Shown: in pieces, positions 54,141 to 63,900 of the stretch
How positions within the stretch are numbered: position 1 is the stretch's first letter
Layout: the number at the start of each line of letters is the position of its first letter
Assembly: GCF_900156165.1 (NCBI RefSeq)
Contig: NZ_FTMY01000002.1
Span: 1 to 64,000, forward strand
Direction of reading: 5' to 3'
Length of the DNA stretch: 64,000 nucleotides
Origin: Pseudacidovorax sp. RU35E
GTDB taxonomy: Bacteria; Pseudomonadota; Gammaproteobacteria; Burkholderiales; Burkholderiaceae_C
The notes under the pieces: model-generated
Seen by the model: only the letters and a program-made list of their open reading frames with translations
Database searches by the model: none
What the model was told of the DNA's origin: nothing
Made by a program: the position numbers and the translations under genes

Positions 54141-55462
54141 GGACGTCCGTCATCTGGCCGTGCCTTGTCCTCGGCTGCCTTGGCCTGAGGCCGGTACTGC
54201 GCAATCTCCGACAGCCGCAGCCCGTCCGGCAGCACGTGCCGGTACTTGCCCTGGCCGATGCGCTGTGCGTGGTAGATGCCCGTGTGCCCCGAACTCAGGT
54301 AGCTGGCCAGGCAGCCGATGGCCGCCAGCGGGCCGATGGCGGGGCCGAAGAGCTCCACGGCCATCACGATGGTCGCCACCGGCGTGTTGGCCGCCCCCGC
54401 GAACACCGCCACGAAGCCGATGCCGGCCAGCATCGACACCGGCATGTGCAGTAGCGGCGCCAGCGCATTGCCCAGCGTGGCGCCGATGTAGAACAGCGGC
54501 GTCACCTCGCCGCCCTTGAAGCCGGTGCCCAGCGAGACGATGGTGAAGGCCATCTTGCCCAGGAAGTCCCACGGCCGGAGCGGGCCCTCGAAAGACGCCA
54601 CGATGGTGGGAATGCCGAGCCCGATATAGCGGTGCGCGTCCAGCGCCCACACGGCCACGGCGACCACGATGCCGCCCGCGAAGGGGCGCAGCGGCGGGTA
54701 GGCGATCCAGCGCCGCACCCAGCTGCCCAGCCGGTGCGTGGCGACGGCGAACACCCGGCCGGTGAGGCCGAAGGCGATGCCCGCCAGCGTGACGGCCAGC
54801 ACGCTCCACAGGGTCACCGGTGCGACGCTGCTCACCACGTAGTGCGTGTGGTGCACGCCCCAGGCCAGTCCGACCTGGTCGGCCACGATGGCCGCCACGG
54901 TGCAGGGGAAGAGCGCGTCGTAGCGCATGCGGCCGATGGCCAGCACCTCCAGGCCGAAGAGGGCGCCGGCCAGCGGCGTGCCGAAGACCGACGAGAAGCC
55001 CGCCGCGATGCCCGCCATCAGCAGGATGCGCCGGTCCTCGTTGTCGAGGCGGAACAGGCGGGTCAGCTGGTCTGCCAGCGCGCCCCCCATCTGCACTGCC
55101 GTGCCCTCGCGGCCCACGGAAGCGCCAAAGAGGTGCGACACCACCGTGCCGCCGAGCACCAGCGGCGCCATGCGCAGCGGCACCGTCTTCTGGGGGTCGT
55201 GGATCTCGTCGATGATGAGGTTGTTGCCGGCCTCCACCTGCTTGCCTAGCCGCCAGTAGATCCAGCCCACCGCGGCGCCAGCCAGCGGCAGCAGCCAGAT
55301 GATGGCGGGATGGGCCTCGCGCCAGCGCGTGGCGGCGTCCAGGGCGAAGAGGAAGAAGGCGGAGGCAGAGCCGGCCAGTGCGGCCACCAGGCTGGCCAGT
55401 GGCAGCCACTTGGCGATGTAGGGCAGCACGGCCAGCCGACCGAAGCGGGAGTGTGGGGTCAT
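54137..55462 (-). CDS. ClC-type chloride/fluoride-like channel or transporter
   Basis: A 441-aa membrane protein of the voltage-gated chloride channel family. Core motifs: GREGTAVQMGGALADQL (GREGP-type), SSVFGTPLAGALFGLEVLAIGRM, SLGTGFKGGEVTPLFYIGATLGN (GxFxP-type with Lys-Gly-Gly), and AVFAGAANTPVATIVMAVELFG. The first anion motif GSGIP is replaced by AGNNLIIDEIH. This variant group is found widely in bacteria; whether it carries chloride or fluoride, as channel or antiporter, is not clear. ATG 55462 was chosen over an upstream one that adds a hydrophilic stretch. It is followed by the nucleotidyltransferase gene. Confidence 0.85.
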   Translation of the reverse strand: MTPHSRFGRLAVLPYIAKWLPLASLVAALAGSASAFFLFALDAATRWREAHPAIIWLLPLAGAAVGWIYWRLGKQVEAGNNLIIDEIHDPQKTVPLRMAPLVLGGTVVSHLFGASVGREGTAVQMGGALADQLTRLFRLDNEDRRILLMAGIAAGFSSVFGTPLAGALFGLEVLAIGRMRYDALFPCTVAAIVADQVGLAWGVHHTHYVVSSVAPVTLWSVLAVTLAGIAFGLTGRVFAVATHRLGSWVRRWIAYPPLRPFAGGIVVAVAVWALDAHRYIGLGIPTIVASFEGPLRPWDFLGKMAFTIVSLGTGFKGGEVTPLFYIGATLGNALAPLLHMPVSMLAGIGFVAVFAGAANTPVATIVMAVELFGPAIGPLAAIGCLASYLSSGHTGIYHAQRIGQGKYRHVLPDGLRLSEIAQYRPQAKAAEDKARPDDGRP

Positions 55463-55816
55463 GTCGTCGATGCGGAGGTGAGAGACCTGACCCAGCCGGC
55501 AGTGCGGACGCGAGCGCCTACAGCTTCCCGACGAGGTCAGGGGCATGTAGGCATCATCAGCCGCGGCGCGCGCCACGGCGGTTCATGGAGGAATGCCATC
55601 TCCAGGGCGGTCGATCATAGCTTTGCGTTCGGCCCATTGCGCCAATTGAAACAAAGCGTTAATAATTCCTTCGTCTACCTTTTGCGTGCCGCTGCGGTTG
55701 CGTTCGCGGCACCCTCCGTTGCCGCCATTCCTCATGCTCCTGAGTCCGCCCCGTCCTGATCGCCACCCTGCCCATGGCCGGCTGTGCCGTTGGGGCGCGC
55801 AGCGCCACCCCCGCGC
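55463..55816. other. Divergent promoter region between ClC and HDOD genes
   Basis: These 354 bases contain a short AT-rich block (about 55620-55680) within GC-rich surroundings, the likely place of promoters for both sides. TTGAAA at 55646-55651 could be a -35, but I find no -10 with proper spacing. No RNA gene, repeat or coding pattern is seen. Confidence 0.5.
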
Positions 55817-56947
55817 ATGAACGCGCGCTGGCAACACTGGTGGCAGTCGCTGACCGGTCGCCCCGGGGCGCCGGGCGAAACGGCGCCCGCTCCGAACCCG
55901 CGTCCCGTGCCGGCCACCGCCGAGGCCTCGCTCGGCCCGACGTTCGAGTGGCGCGCAGCCCCGGACGCCACCGAGGGCGACGCCGACGTGGCACTCGGCT
56001 ACACCCCGCCACCCGAAGGTGAGCTGCCCGAACAGTTGGCCAGCTTCCAGATCACCGCTGCCGAGGCGCTGCTCGACGAGCAGGCCCGCCGGGTACGCAC
56101 GGTGCTGCGCGCGATCCCGGCGCCGCCGCGTGCGCTGCAGCAGTTGGTTTCGCCCGACTTCGTCTCGCGCGCCGGGGCGTCCGAACTGGCCGCGCTGGTG
56201 CTGGGCGAGCCACTGGTGGCGGCCAAGGTGATGGCGGCCGTCAACTCGCCGCTCTACGGCGTGCGACAGCCCGTGGGCAGCGTCAGCCAGGCCATCACCT
56301 TCCTGGGCCTGACCACGGTGCGCAACATCTGCCTGAGGCATATGTTGGGCATGTCCTTCAACAGCAGCTCGTCCTTCGGCCGCCGGGTGCTCGACACGCT
56401 GGATGCCTCGGGCGGCCTGGCCGGGGCGCTGTGCCTGCGCCTCGCGCCCCGCCTGCAGCTGGCGGATCCGGGTGGGCTGGCGACCGGCGTCGTCATCTCC
56501 TTCGTGGGCCACCTGGCCGCCACCACCTTCCAGCATGCGAGCCATGCACCGGACGATGCCGTCGCGCCCGGCGCGCTGTTGCCGCGTCTGCGCCTGCAGC
56601 AGGCGCACTGGGGCGTCTCGGCCAGCGCCCTCGGCCAACTGCTGATGCGCGAATGGAAGGTGCCCGCGCCGCTGGTGGCGGACGCCTGGGCACTCGAGTC
56701 GGTGCTGGTCACGCCGCTGGAGGCGGCCCCACCGTCGCGCGCGCCTGCGCTGGCCTTGGGCTACCTGTGTGCCCGTCTCGGCGAGCGCCTGGCCTGTGGG
56801 CAGATGCTGGGGCCGCAGGAGCTGGACGCCGTGTTCCACAGCGACCCGGACTTCCACCATGTCCGCAGCTATCTGGGACTTCCGGAATTGGCGGGGCTGC
56901 CCGCCCTGCTGCGCGAGGAGCGGACGCTCGAAGGTCTGCGCGTCTGA
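55817..56947 (+). CDS. HDOD-domain protein
   Basis: A 376-aa cytosolic protein. After a low-complexity N-terminal part (about 1-80), residues 95-300 form an HDOD domain: IPAPPRALQQLVSPDFVSRAGASELAALVLGEPLVAAKVMAAVNSPLYG, then VGSVSQAITFLGLTTVRNICLRHML. HDOD domains resemble HD phosphohydrolases without the metal residues, and they often take part in signalling by acting as scaffolds. The ATG at 55817 (MNARWQHWWQSL) was chosen; a further in-frame ATG lies 33 bases upstream. Its 3' end converges on the Hsp70-like gene. Partners are unknown. Confidence 0.85.
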   Translation: MNARWQHWWQSLTGRPGAPGETAPAPNPRPVPATAEASLGPTFEWRAAPDATEGDADVALGYTPPPEGELPEQLASFQITAAEALLDEQARRVRTVLRAIPAPPRALQQLVSPDFVSRAGASELAALVLGEPLVAAKVMAAVNSPLYGVRQPVGSVSQAITFLGLTTVRNICLRHMLGMSFNSSSSFGRRVLDTLDASGGLAGALCLRLAPRLQLADPGGLATGVVISFVGHLAATTFQHASHAPDDAVAPGALLPRLRLQQAHWGVSASALGQLLMREWKVPAPLVADAWALESVLVTPLEAAPPSRAPALALGYLCARLGERLACGQMLGPQELDAVFHSDPDFHHVRSYLGLPELAGLPALLREERTLEGLRV

Positions 56948-56965
56948 AGGCGCGGCCCGCGCCGC

Positions 56966-58261
56966 TCAGCCGAAGACGCGCAAAGCGTGCAGCCCGAGGC
57001 CGCGGGCCACGCTCGATTCGCGGTCCCCATGTACCACGCGGGCGGGCGGCACGCGCGCGGCGATCCGCTCGGTGAGTGCGCGCAGTCCGGTCGAGCCGCC
57101 GGTGAAGTAGAGGGTGCGCACGTCCTGCGCCGTCACTCCGGCCTGGGCCAGCGTCTCGGTGGCTGCATCGGCGATACGCTGCAGGTCGGCGTCCAGCGCG
57201 TCGAGGGCCGTCGTCGCGTCCAGCGGTGTGGCCAGGCCGGGTTCGATCAGCTCCAGCGCCAGCGTGGTGGCGCCGCCGTCGGCCACGGCGATCTTGGCCG
57301 CCTCGGCACGGGAGAGCAGGGCATGGCCGAGGCGGGCCTGCACCACATGCATCAGGCGGGCATGCAGCCGCGCATCGGCATAGAAGCTGCGCATGCGTTG
57401 CAGCTCCAGCACGCGGTTGGTGGCGTAGACGCCGTTGATCAGGTGCCAGGTCGCGAGGTCGAAGTACACCGCGTTGGGCACCTCACGCGGACGCTCGCCG
57501 GGGCGTGCCGGGCCCAGCGCCCGATAGCCGCACAGCGGCAGGATCGCGGCCAGATCCAGCCGGCGGTCGAAGTCGGTGCCGGCCACATGCACGCCGTGGT
57601 TGGCCAGGATGTCGTCCTTGCGGTCCAGGCGTTCGCGGCGCTGCGGCCCGACCCGCACCAGCGAGAAGTCGGACGTGCCGCCGCCGATGTCGGCCACCAG
57701 CACCAGTTCTTCCTGCGTGACCGACTGCTCGTGGTCCAGGGCGGCGGCGATGGGCTCGAACTGGAAGTGCACCTCGGCGAATCCCACCTCGCGTGCGGCG
57801 GCTTCGAGCGAGGCCTGGGCCTTGGCGTCGCGCGTGGCGTCGTCGTCGACGAAGTGCACGGGCCGGCCGAGCACCACACGTTCGAGTGGGGCGCCGGCGG
57901 CCTGTTCGCCGAGGCGGCGCAGATGGCGCAGGTAGTCGCCGATCACGTCGAGGTAACGCACGGAGCGGCCTTCGCCCACCTCGGTGGACTGTTCGGCCAG
58001 GCCGGAACCCAGGATGCTCTTCATCGAGCGCATCAGCCGGCCTTCGCGGCCTTCCACGTAGGCGGCCAGGGCGGCGCGGCCATGGAGGCGACGCGGGGGC
58101 TCGTGGCCTTCGAGGTCTTCCACGTCGTAGAAGACGGTGGTGGGCATGGTGGGCCGCCCGTCCTCCACCAGCACCAGCCGCGCGCTGCCATCGGCCTGGG
58201 GCAGGGCGATGGCGGAGTTGGAGGTGCCGAAGTCGATGGCGCAGCAGGACGGAGCGGTCAT
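56966..58261 (-). CDS. Hsp70-family ATPase without substrate domain (YegD-like)
   Basis: A 431-aa protein with only the actin/Hsp70 nucleotide-binding part. Phosphate 1 motif AIDFGTSNSAIA, connect region, phosphate 2 motif VADIGGGTSDFSLVRV and adenosine motif LYFTGGSTGLRAL are present. The peptide-binding domain of DnaK is missing, as in E. coli YegD. No function is settled for the YegD group. The ATG at 58261 gives MTAPSCCAIDFG; a second ATG lies 15 bases further upstream. Convergent with the HDOD gene. Confidence 0.88.
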   Translation of the reverse strand: MTAPSCCAIDFGTSNSAIALPQADGSARLVLVEDGRPTMPTTVFYDVEDLEGHEPPRRLHGRAALAAYVEGREGRLMRSMKSILGSGLAEQSTEVGEGRSVRYLDVIGDYLRHLRRLGEQAAGAPLERVVLGRPVHFVDDDATRDAKAQASLEAAAREVGFAEVHFQFEPIAAALDHEQSVTQEELVLVADIGGGTSDFSLVRVGPQRRERLDRKDDILANHGVHVAGTDFDRRLDLAAILPLCGYRALGPARPGERPREVPNAVYFDLATWHLINGVYATNRVLELQRMRSFYADARLHARLMHVVQARLGHALLSRAEAAKIAVADGGATTLALELIEPGLATPLDATTALDALDADLQRIADAATETLAQAGVTAQDVRTLYFTGGSTGLRALTERIAARVPPARVVHGDRESSVARGLGLHALRVFG

Positions 58262-58669
58262 GGCAGGGGCAGGCAAAGGGCGCGGATTCTAGGGGTGTGC
58301 GCCTTTTGTTGCTGCGGGACTGGGATGGGTGCGATGGTCTGCTGGAATGGCATGGCGGACTCCGGGGCGCTGACCCGGCAGAGGACGCCGGCATGCGCGC
58401 TCCCGGTGCACGCTCGCGCCAGCCGGCTTGAAGCGCAGGACGGGTGCCCGCCCTCCACCGACGCGCTTACGGCACTGCACGGCGCCGCGAATGGCACCTC
58501 CGCACGCACACCGGCATCCTCCGCCTCGACGCTGCGCGCGAACGGCCGGGTCGTGACATAGATGGCATGGCGAGCGGTCGCGGTGCCGGTTCGGATGTTG
58601 GCCGGTGCCGGTGCCGCTACGAGGCTGGAGCTGAGGCCCGGGCACGGGCCGCTGGGGCTGGGACGGCGC
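58262..58669. other. Spacer between the Hsp70-like and YeeE-type genes
   Basis: These 408 bases hold no convincing gene. Open frames on both strands give Arg/Ala/Pro-rich, unlike-protein translations. A short perfect dyad, GGCCCG-TGCC-CGGGCC on the minus strand (about 58634-58651), lies just after the YeeE-type stop and could end its message, but it has no U-run. Confidence 0.5.
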
Positions 58670-59101
58670 TTACGCGCGGGCCACAGAAGCGCGCGAGCTT
58701 TCGAGCCACGAGAACAAGGCCATGCCCGCCACCATCGCCGCGACGAAGAGCCAGGCCTCGCGGTAGCCCGCGGCGGCGCTGACCAGGGCCGGCCCCGGGC
58801 AGAAGCCGGCCAGGCCCCAGCCGGCGCCGAAGACCAGGCTGCCCAGCACCAGCCGGCGGTCGATGTGCGTGGCCTTGGGCAGCTGCATGGCCGCGCCCAG
58901 CAGGCCATGGCTGCGTCGGCGCGCCAGGGCAAAGGCGGGCGCCGCCACGGCGATGGCGCCGCCCATCACGAAGGCGAGCGATGGGTCCCAGTTGCCGGCC
59001 AGGTCCAGGAAGCCCAGCACCTTGGCCGGGTCGGCCATGCCGGAGAGCAACAGGCCGAGGCCGAAGACGAGGCCGGAAAGAAAGGCGGTCAATGCAGGCA
59101 T
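58670..59101 (-). CDS. YeeE/YedE-type membrane protein, second of a pair (PmpB-like)
   Basis: A 143-aa membrane protein with about four helices. It shows the YeeE-type motif GMADPAKVLGFLDL and the GAGWGLAGFCPGPAL motif with its conserved Cys101, which carries sulfur in the thiosulfate/persulfide transporters of this family. It acts with the neighbouring half-size protein, which together make one full YeeE unit. The genes lie 7 bases apart. The repressor and Blh genes beside them indicate import or handling of sulfide-derived sulfur. Confidence 0.85.
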   Translation of the reverse strand: MPALTAFLSGLVFGLGLLLSGMADPAKVLGFLDLAGNWDPSLAFVMGGAIAVAAPAFALARRRSHGLLGAAMQLPKATHIDRRLVLGSLVFGAGWGLAGFCPGPALVSAAAGYREAWLFVAAMVAGMALFSWLESSRASVARA

Positions 59102-59108
59102 GGCGGGT

Positions 59109-59543
59109 TCATCCGATCAGGTGGCGAAGCAGGAAGACCGTGGCGAAGCCGGCGGCCATGAAGGCGAGCGTGGCGGCCAGCGAGCGCACCGAGCCGCGCG
59201 AGAGTCCGCACACGCCATGGCCGCTGGTGCAGCCGCTCGCGTAGCGGGTGCCGATGCCCACCAGCAGGCCGGCTGCGATCAGCAGGCCGGGGCTGGCCGC
59301 GATGTGCGCGGCCGGCAGGGTGCCGCCGATCTGCCACACCATCGGCGCGGCCAGCAGCCCGATCAGGAAGGCCAGCCGCCAGGGGCGTTCGCCCGCGGGG
59401 CTGCGGCCCACCAGCGTGCCCAGGATGCCGCTGATGCCGGCGATGCGGCCATTGGCCAGCACCAGCAGCGCGGCGGAGAGGCCGATGAGGGCGCCGCCGG
59501 CGAGCGAGCGCCAGGGCGTGAAGTGGAGCCAGTCGAGGGTCAT
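59109..59543 (-). CDS. YeeE/YedE-type membrane protein, first of a pair (PmpA-like)
   Basis: A 144-aa membrane protein of the same family as the next gene. The pore motif is [21 protein letters not shown], in which Cys105 and Cys112 are the expected sulfur relays. About four to five helices. It is separated by 33 bases from the repressor gene upstream on the same strand, and both probably share the promoter within the 17-bp inverted repeat. Confidence 0.87.
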   Translation of the reverse strand: MTLDWLHFTPWRSLAGGALIGLSAALLVLANGRIAGISGILGTLVGRSPAGERPWRLAFLIGLLAAPMVWQIGGTLPAAHIAASPGLLIAAGLLVGIGTRYASGCTSGHGVCGLSRGSVRSLAATLAFMAAGFATVFLLRHLIG

Positions 59544-59576
59544 GGGAAGGTTCCTGGATGAGAGGGGAAAAAGGCC

Positions 59577-59939
59577 TCACTGCGGCGCGCAGAAGCTCGC
59601 ATGCAGGGCCTGCATCAGCCGCAGCACCTCGGTGCTGGCCAGTGCGTAGTAGATGAACTTGCCCTCGCGCCGCGTCTGCACCAGGCCTTCCTCGCGCAGC
59701 ACGCCCAGCTGCTGCGACAGGCTGGGCTGCACGATGCCGGTGGCGGCCTGCAGCTCGCCGACGTTGCGCTCGCCTTCGGCCAGCATGCACAGCAGCAGCA
59801 GCCGGTCCTCGTTGGCCATGGCTTTGAGCAGGGCGCAGGCGCGGCCGGCGGAGGCACGCAACTGGGCCAGCGCCTCGGGTCCGGGCGCGGCGTCGTGGTG
59901 CAGGTCGGTGGAGGAAGAAGTCGTGGCGGTGGTGGGCAT
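59577..59939 (-). CDS. ArsR-family persulfide-sensing repressor (BigR/SqrR-like)
   Basis: A 120-aa ArsR-type regulator. The wHTH is LAEGERNVGELQAATGIVQPSLSQQLGVLREEGLVQTRREG followed by KFIYYALAS. Two cysteines are placed as in SqrR/BigR, Cys51 (LLLLCMLAEGE) and Cys117 (HASFCAPQ). In those proteins they form a di- or tetrasulfide bridge with persulfides and release DNA. A third, Cys35, lies in the N-terminal helix. The start at 59939 is 3 bases from the 17-bp inverted repeat, its probable operator. Confidence 0.87.
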   Translation of the reverse strand: MPTTATTSSSTDLHHDAAPGPEALAQLRASAGRACALLKAMANEDRLLLLCMLAEGERNVGELQAATGIVQPSLSQQLGVLREEGLVQTRREGKFIYYALASTEVLRLMQALHASFCAPQ

Positions 59940-59941
59940 GT

Positions 59942-59986
59942 CCAACAGTTTATTGAAACACAAAATATCTTTCAATAAACTGTTGG
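59942..59986. promoter_or_regulatory. Perfect 17-bp inverted repeat, probable operator of the sulfur module
   Basis: CCAACAGTTTATTGAAA (59942-59958) and TTTCAATAAACTGTTGG (59970-59986) are perfect inverted copies around an 11-base AT-rich centre. It lies between the repressor start (59939) and the Blh start (60026) and would cover both promoters. It is AT-rich in otherwise GC-rich DNA. Confidence 0.85.
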
Positions 59987-60025
59987 CCAATCCTTTCCGC
60001 ATCCCCTGATTTCGAGGAGCCACCG

Positions 60026-60919
60026 ATGATCGACCAGCCTGTCTCCGCCCGCGTCCAGCCCTTCTTCGACCCGGCCACCTTCACCATCAGCTACGTGCTC
60101 TTCGAGCGCGAGGGCGGGGCCTGCGCCATCGTCGATTCGGTGCTGGACTACGACCCCAAGTCCGGCCGCACGGCCACGCATTCGGCCGACCGCCTCATCG
60201 ACTTCGTGCGCGCACACGGCCTCACGGTGCAGTGGCTGCTGGAGACGCATGCCCATGCCGACCATCTCTCGGCCGCGCCCTACCTGCAGAAGGCGCTAGG
60301 GGGCACCATCGCCATCGGCTCGGCCATCCGCACGGTGCAGGGCGTGTTCAAGAAGGTGTTCAACCTGGAGCCGGGATTCGCGCTCGACGGCTCGCAGTTC
60401 GGCCACCTGTTCGAGCCCGACGAGGTGTTCCATGTCGGCGCGCTGCGCCTGCGGGCCATGCATGTGCCCGGCCACACGCCCGCCGACATGGCCTATGTCC
60501 TGGAGGACGAAGGAGGCACCGCGCAGCTGGCCTTCGTGGGCGACACGCTCTTCATGCCCGACGTGGGCAGCGCGCGCTGCGACTTCCCCGGTGGCGATGC
60601 GCACCAGCTCTACCGCTCGGTCGAACGGCTGCTGGCGCTGCCGCCGGCCACGCGCCTCTTCATGTGCCACGACTACCCGCCCGACGGCCGGGCGCCGGCC
60701 TGGGAGACCACGGTGGCCGACCAGCGCCGCGCCAACATCCACCTGCACGCGGGCGTGGACGAGGCCGGCTTCGTCGCCATGCGCCAGGCGCGCGACGCCA
60801 CGCTGGCCATGCCGGTGCTGATCCTGCCGGCCATCCAGGTCAACATCCGCGCCGGGGCGCTGCCGCCGGCCGAGGCCAACGGCGTGCGCTACCTCAAGAT
60901 TCCGGTGGACGTGCTGTAG
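60026..60919 (+). CDS. blh: Beta-lactamase-like hydrolase (Blh), persulfide dioxygenase-type
   Basis: A 297-aa metallo-beta-lactamase-fold protein. Metal motif THAHADH (His75, His77, Asp79, His80), VPGHTPADM, FVGDTLFMPDVGSARCDFPGG and MCHDYPPDGR. That combination is typical of Blh/ETHE1-like sulfur dioxygenases that oxidise glutathione persulfide to sulfite, rather than glyoxalase II. GAGGAGCCACCG precedes the ATG. Its C-terminal 26 bases overlap the convergent RND gene. With BigR and the YeeE pair this is the typical sulfide-detoxification module. Confidence 0.9.
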   Translation: MIDQPVSARVQPFFDPATFTISYVLFEREGGACAIVDSVLDYDPKSGRTATHSADRLIDFVRAHGLTVQWLLETHAHADHLSAAPYLQKALGGTIAIGSAIRTVQGVFKKVFNLEPGFALDGSQFGHLFEPDEVFHVGALRLRAMHVPGHTPADMAYVLEDEGGTAQLAFVGDTLFMPDVGSARCDFPGGDAHQLYRSVERLLALPPATRLFMCHDYPPDGRAPAWETTVADQRRANIHLHAGVDEAGFVAMRQARDATLAMPVLILPAIQVNIRAGALPPAEANGVRYLKIPVDVL

Positions 60920-63900
60920 CCGCCGGTGCCGCCGCGCCCTCGTGCGCGGCCGGCCGCCCGCGGCGGAACAACCGCTTGACCCACTGCTCCAGGTCGTCCA
61001 CATAGGTGAAGGTGGCCGGGATCACCAGCAGGCTCAGGATGGTGGAGGTGACCAGCCCGCCGATCACCGCCACCGCCATGGGCGAGCGGAAGCTCATGTC
61101 CGCCTCGCCCCAGGCCAGGGCGATGGGCATCATGCCGGCGCCCATGGCGAGCGTGGTCATGATGATCGGCCGCGCGCGCTTGTGGCAGGCGTCGAGCAGC
61201 GCGTCCCAGCGGCTCATGCCGTGGTCGCGCCGCGCCACGATGGCGTACTCCACCAGCAGGATCGAATTCTTCGTCGCGATGCCCATCAGCATCACCAGCC
61301 CGATCAGCGACGGCATCGAGAAGCTCTTGCCCGCCAGCAGCAGCGCCACGAAGGCGCCGCCCAGAGACAGCGGCAGCGCCGCCAGGATGGTGGCCGGCTG
61401 CAGGAAGTCCTTGAACAGCAGCACCAGAACGATGTAGATGCACAGCACGCCCGTCAGCATGGCCAGGCCGAAGCTGCTGAACAGCTCGCCCATCATCTCG
61501 GCGTCGCCGACGTCGACGGTGCGCACGCTGGGCGGCAGGCCCTGGATGGCGGGCAGCGCGCGGATGGCCTCGGCCACCTCGCCCAGGCCGCGTTCGCCCA
61601 GCTCGATCTCGAAGTTGACGTTGCGCGCGCGGTCGTAGCGGCTGATGACGGCCGGGCCGCCCGCGGGCTCCAGCGTGGCGACTTCGCCCAGCCGCACCGG
61701 GCCACGGGTGCCGGGCACCGTCAGACGCTCCAGCGTCGACAGGTTCTCGCGCGCGCTGTCGGCCAGCCGCACCACGATCGGCACCTGCCGCTGCGCAAGA
61801 TTGAGCTTGGGCAGGTACTGCTCGTAGTCGCCCACCGTGGCCACGCGCAGCGTCTCGGCGATGTCGCTGCTGGTCACGCCCAGGTCGGCGGCGCGGGCAA
61901 AGTCGGGCCGCACCGCGATCTCGGGCCGCACCAGGCTGGCGTTGGAGCTGACGTTGCCCACGCCGGGAATCGTGCGCAGGTCGCGCTCCACGTCGCGCGA
62001 GGCGGTGGCCAGCGCCTGTGGGTCCTCGCTGGACAGCGCCAGGATGTACTTGTCGTTGGAGCCGCCCAGGCCCACCTTGACCCGCACGCCCGGCACCTCG
62101 GCCATCACCTGGCGCAGCTCGCGCTCGATCACCTGCTTGACCGGGCGCTCGCCGCGCGGCGCCAGGCGCAGTGTCATGGTGGCCTTGCGCGGATCGCTGC
62201 CGGCGCCGCCGGCCATCGGGTCGGCCCCGGCCGCGCCGCCGCCGATGGCGACGTAGATGCTCTCGATGTGGCCCACCCTGCGGATGCGTTCGCTGGCCGC
62301 CTCGACCGCGCGGCGCGTGTCGGCCAGCTTGCTGCCGGGCGGCAGTTCGAGCGTGACCTGCGTCTGCACGTTGTTGTCCGGCGGGATGAAGCCCGAGGGC
62401 AGCAGCGGGATCAACGCCAGCGAGCCGACGAAGAACACCAGCGCGCCAAGCAGCGTCAGCCCGCGGTGGCGCAGGCACCAGGCCGAGGCGCGCATGTAGC
62501 TGCGCATCCAGCCCGGCTCCTTGTCATGGGCCACCAGCGGCTTGAGGATATAGGCCGCCATCATGGGCGTGAGCAGCCGCGCCACCACCAGCGAGGCGAA
62601 CACGGCCAGCGCCGCCGTCCAGCCGAACTGCTTGAAGAAGCGGCCCGGAATGCCGCTCATGAAGGCCGTGGGCAAAAACACCGCGATCAGCGTGAAGGTG
62701 GTGGCGATCACCGCCAGGCCGATCTCGTCGGCCGCCTCCATGGCCGCCTGGTAGGGGCTCTTGCCCATGCGCAGGTGGCGCACGATGTTCTCGACCTCCA
62801 CGATGGCGTCGTCGACCAATATGCCCACCACCAGCGAGAGCGCCAGCAGCGTGATGATGTTGATCGAGAAGCCCAGCAGGTACATGCCGATGAAGGCCGG
62901 GATGACCGACAGCGGCAGCGCCACGGCCGAGACGATGGTCGCCCGCCAGTCGCGCAGGAAGAGCCACACCACCACAACCGCCAGCAGCGCGCCTTCGTAG
63001 AGCAGGCGCATGGAGCTGTCGTACTCGCCGCGGGCGATGTCCACGAAGTCGAAGGTGCGCTGCAGCCTCAGGTGCGGGTAGTCGGCCTGCAGCTTGTCCA
63101 GCGCCTTCTGCACGCCGTCGCCCACCTCCACCTCGCTGGCGCCGCGGCTGCGCGAGATCTCGAAGCCGATCACCGGCTTGCCATCCAGCAGGGCCAGGGC
63201 GCGCGGCTCGGCCACGGTGTCGGTGACGGTGGCCACCTCGTCCACGCGCGCATGGCGGCCATTGCCCAGCGGGATCTGCATGGCGGCGACTTCGGCCGCC
63301 GTCTTGGCGGTGGCCAGGGTGCGCAGCGGCTGCTCGGCGCCGCCCAGCTCGGCCCGGCCGCCGGCGCTTTCCATCTGCACCTGCCGCAGCGTGCGCGAGA
63401 CCGTCGCTGCGGTGATGCCCAGCGACTGCATGCGCGCCGGATCGAGCGCGACGCGCACCTCGCGCGTGACGCCGCCCACGCGGGTGATGGCGCCCACGCC
63501 GGGCACGGCCAGCATGCGGCGCGACAGCGTGTCGTCGACGAACCACGACAGCTGCTCGTCGTCCCAGTTGTCGGAGGCGATGGCATAGGCCTGCACCGGC
63601 TGCGACGACAGCTCCAGCTTGGCCACGATGGGGTCGCGCAGGTCGGCCGGCAGGTCGGCGCGCACGCGGCTCACGGCCGAGCGCACGTCGTCCACGGCTT
63701 CCTGCACGGGCTTCTCCAGCTCGAACTCGGTGGCGATGGTGGCCTGGCCGTCGACCAGGGTGGAGGTGATGTGCTTGACGCCCTGGATGGTGGCGATGGC
63801 GTTCTCGATCTTGCGCGCCACATCGCTTTCGAGCTGCCCTGGCGCGGCGCCGGGCAGGGCAGCGGTGACGACCACCACCGGCAGGTCCATGTCCGGGAAG

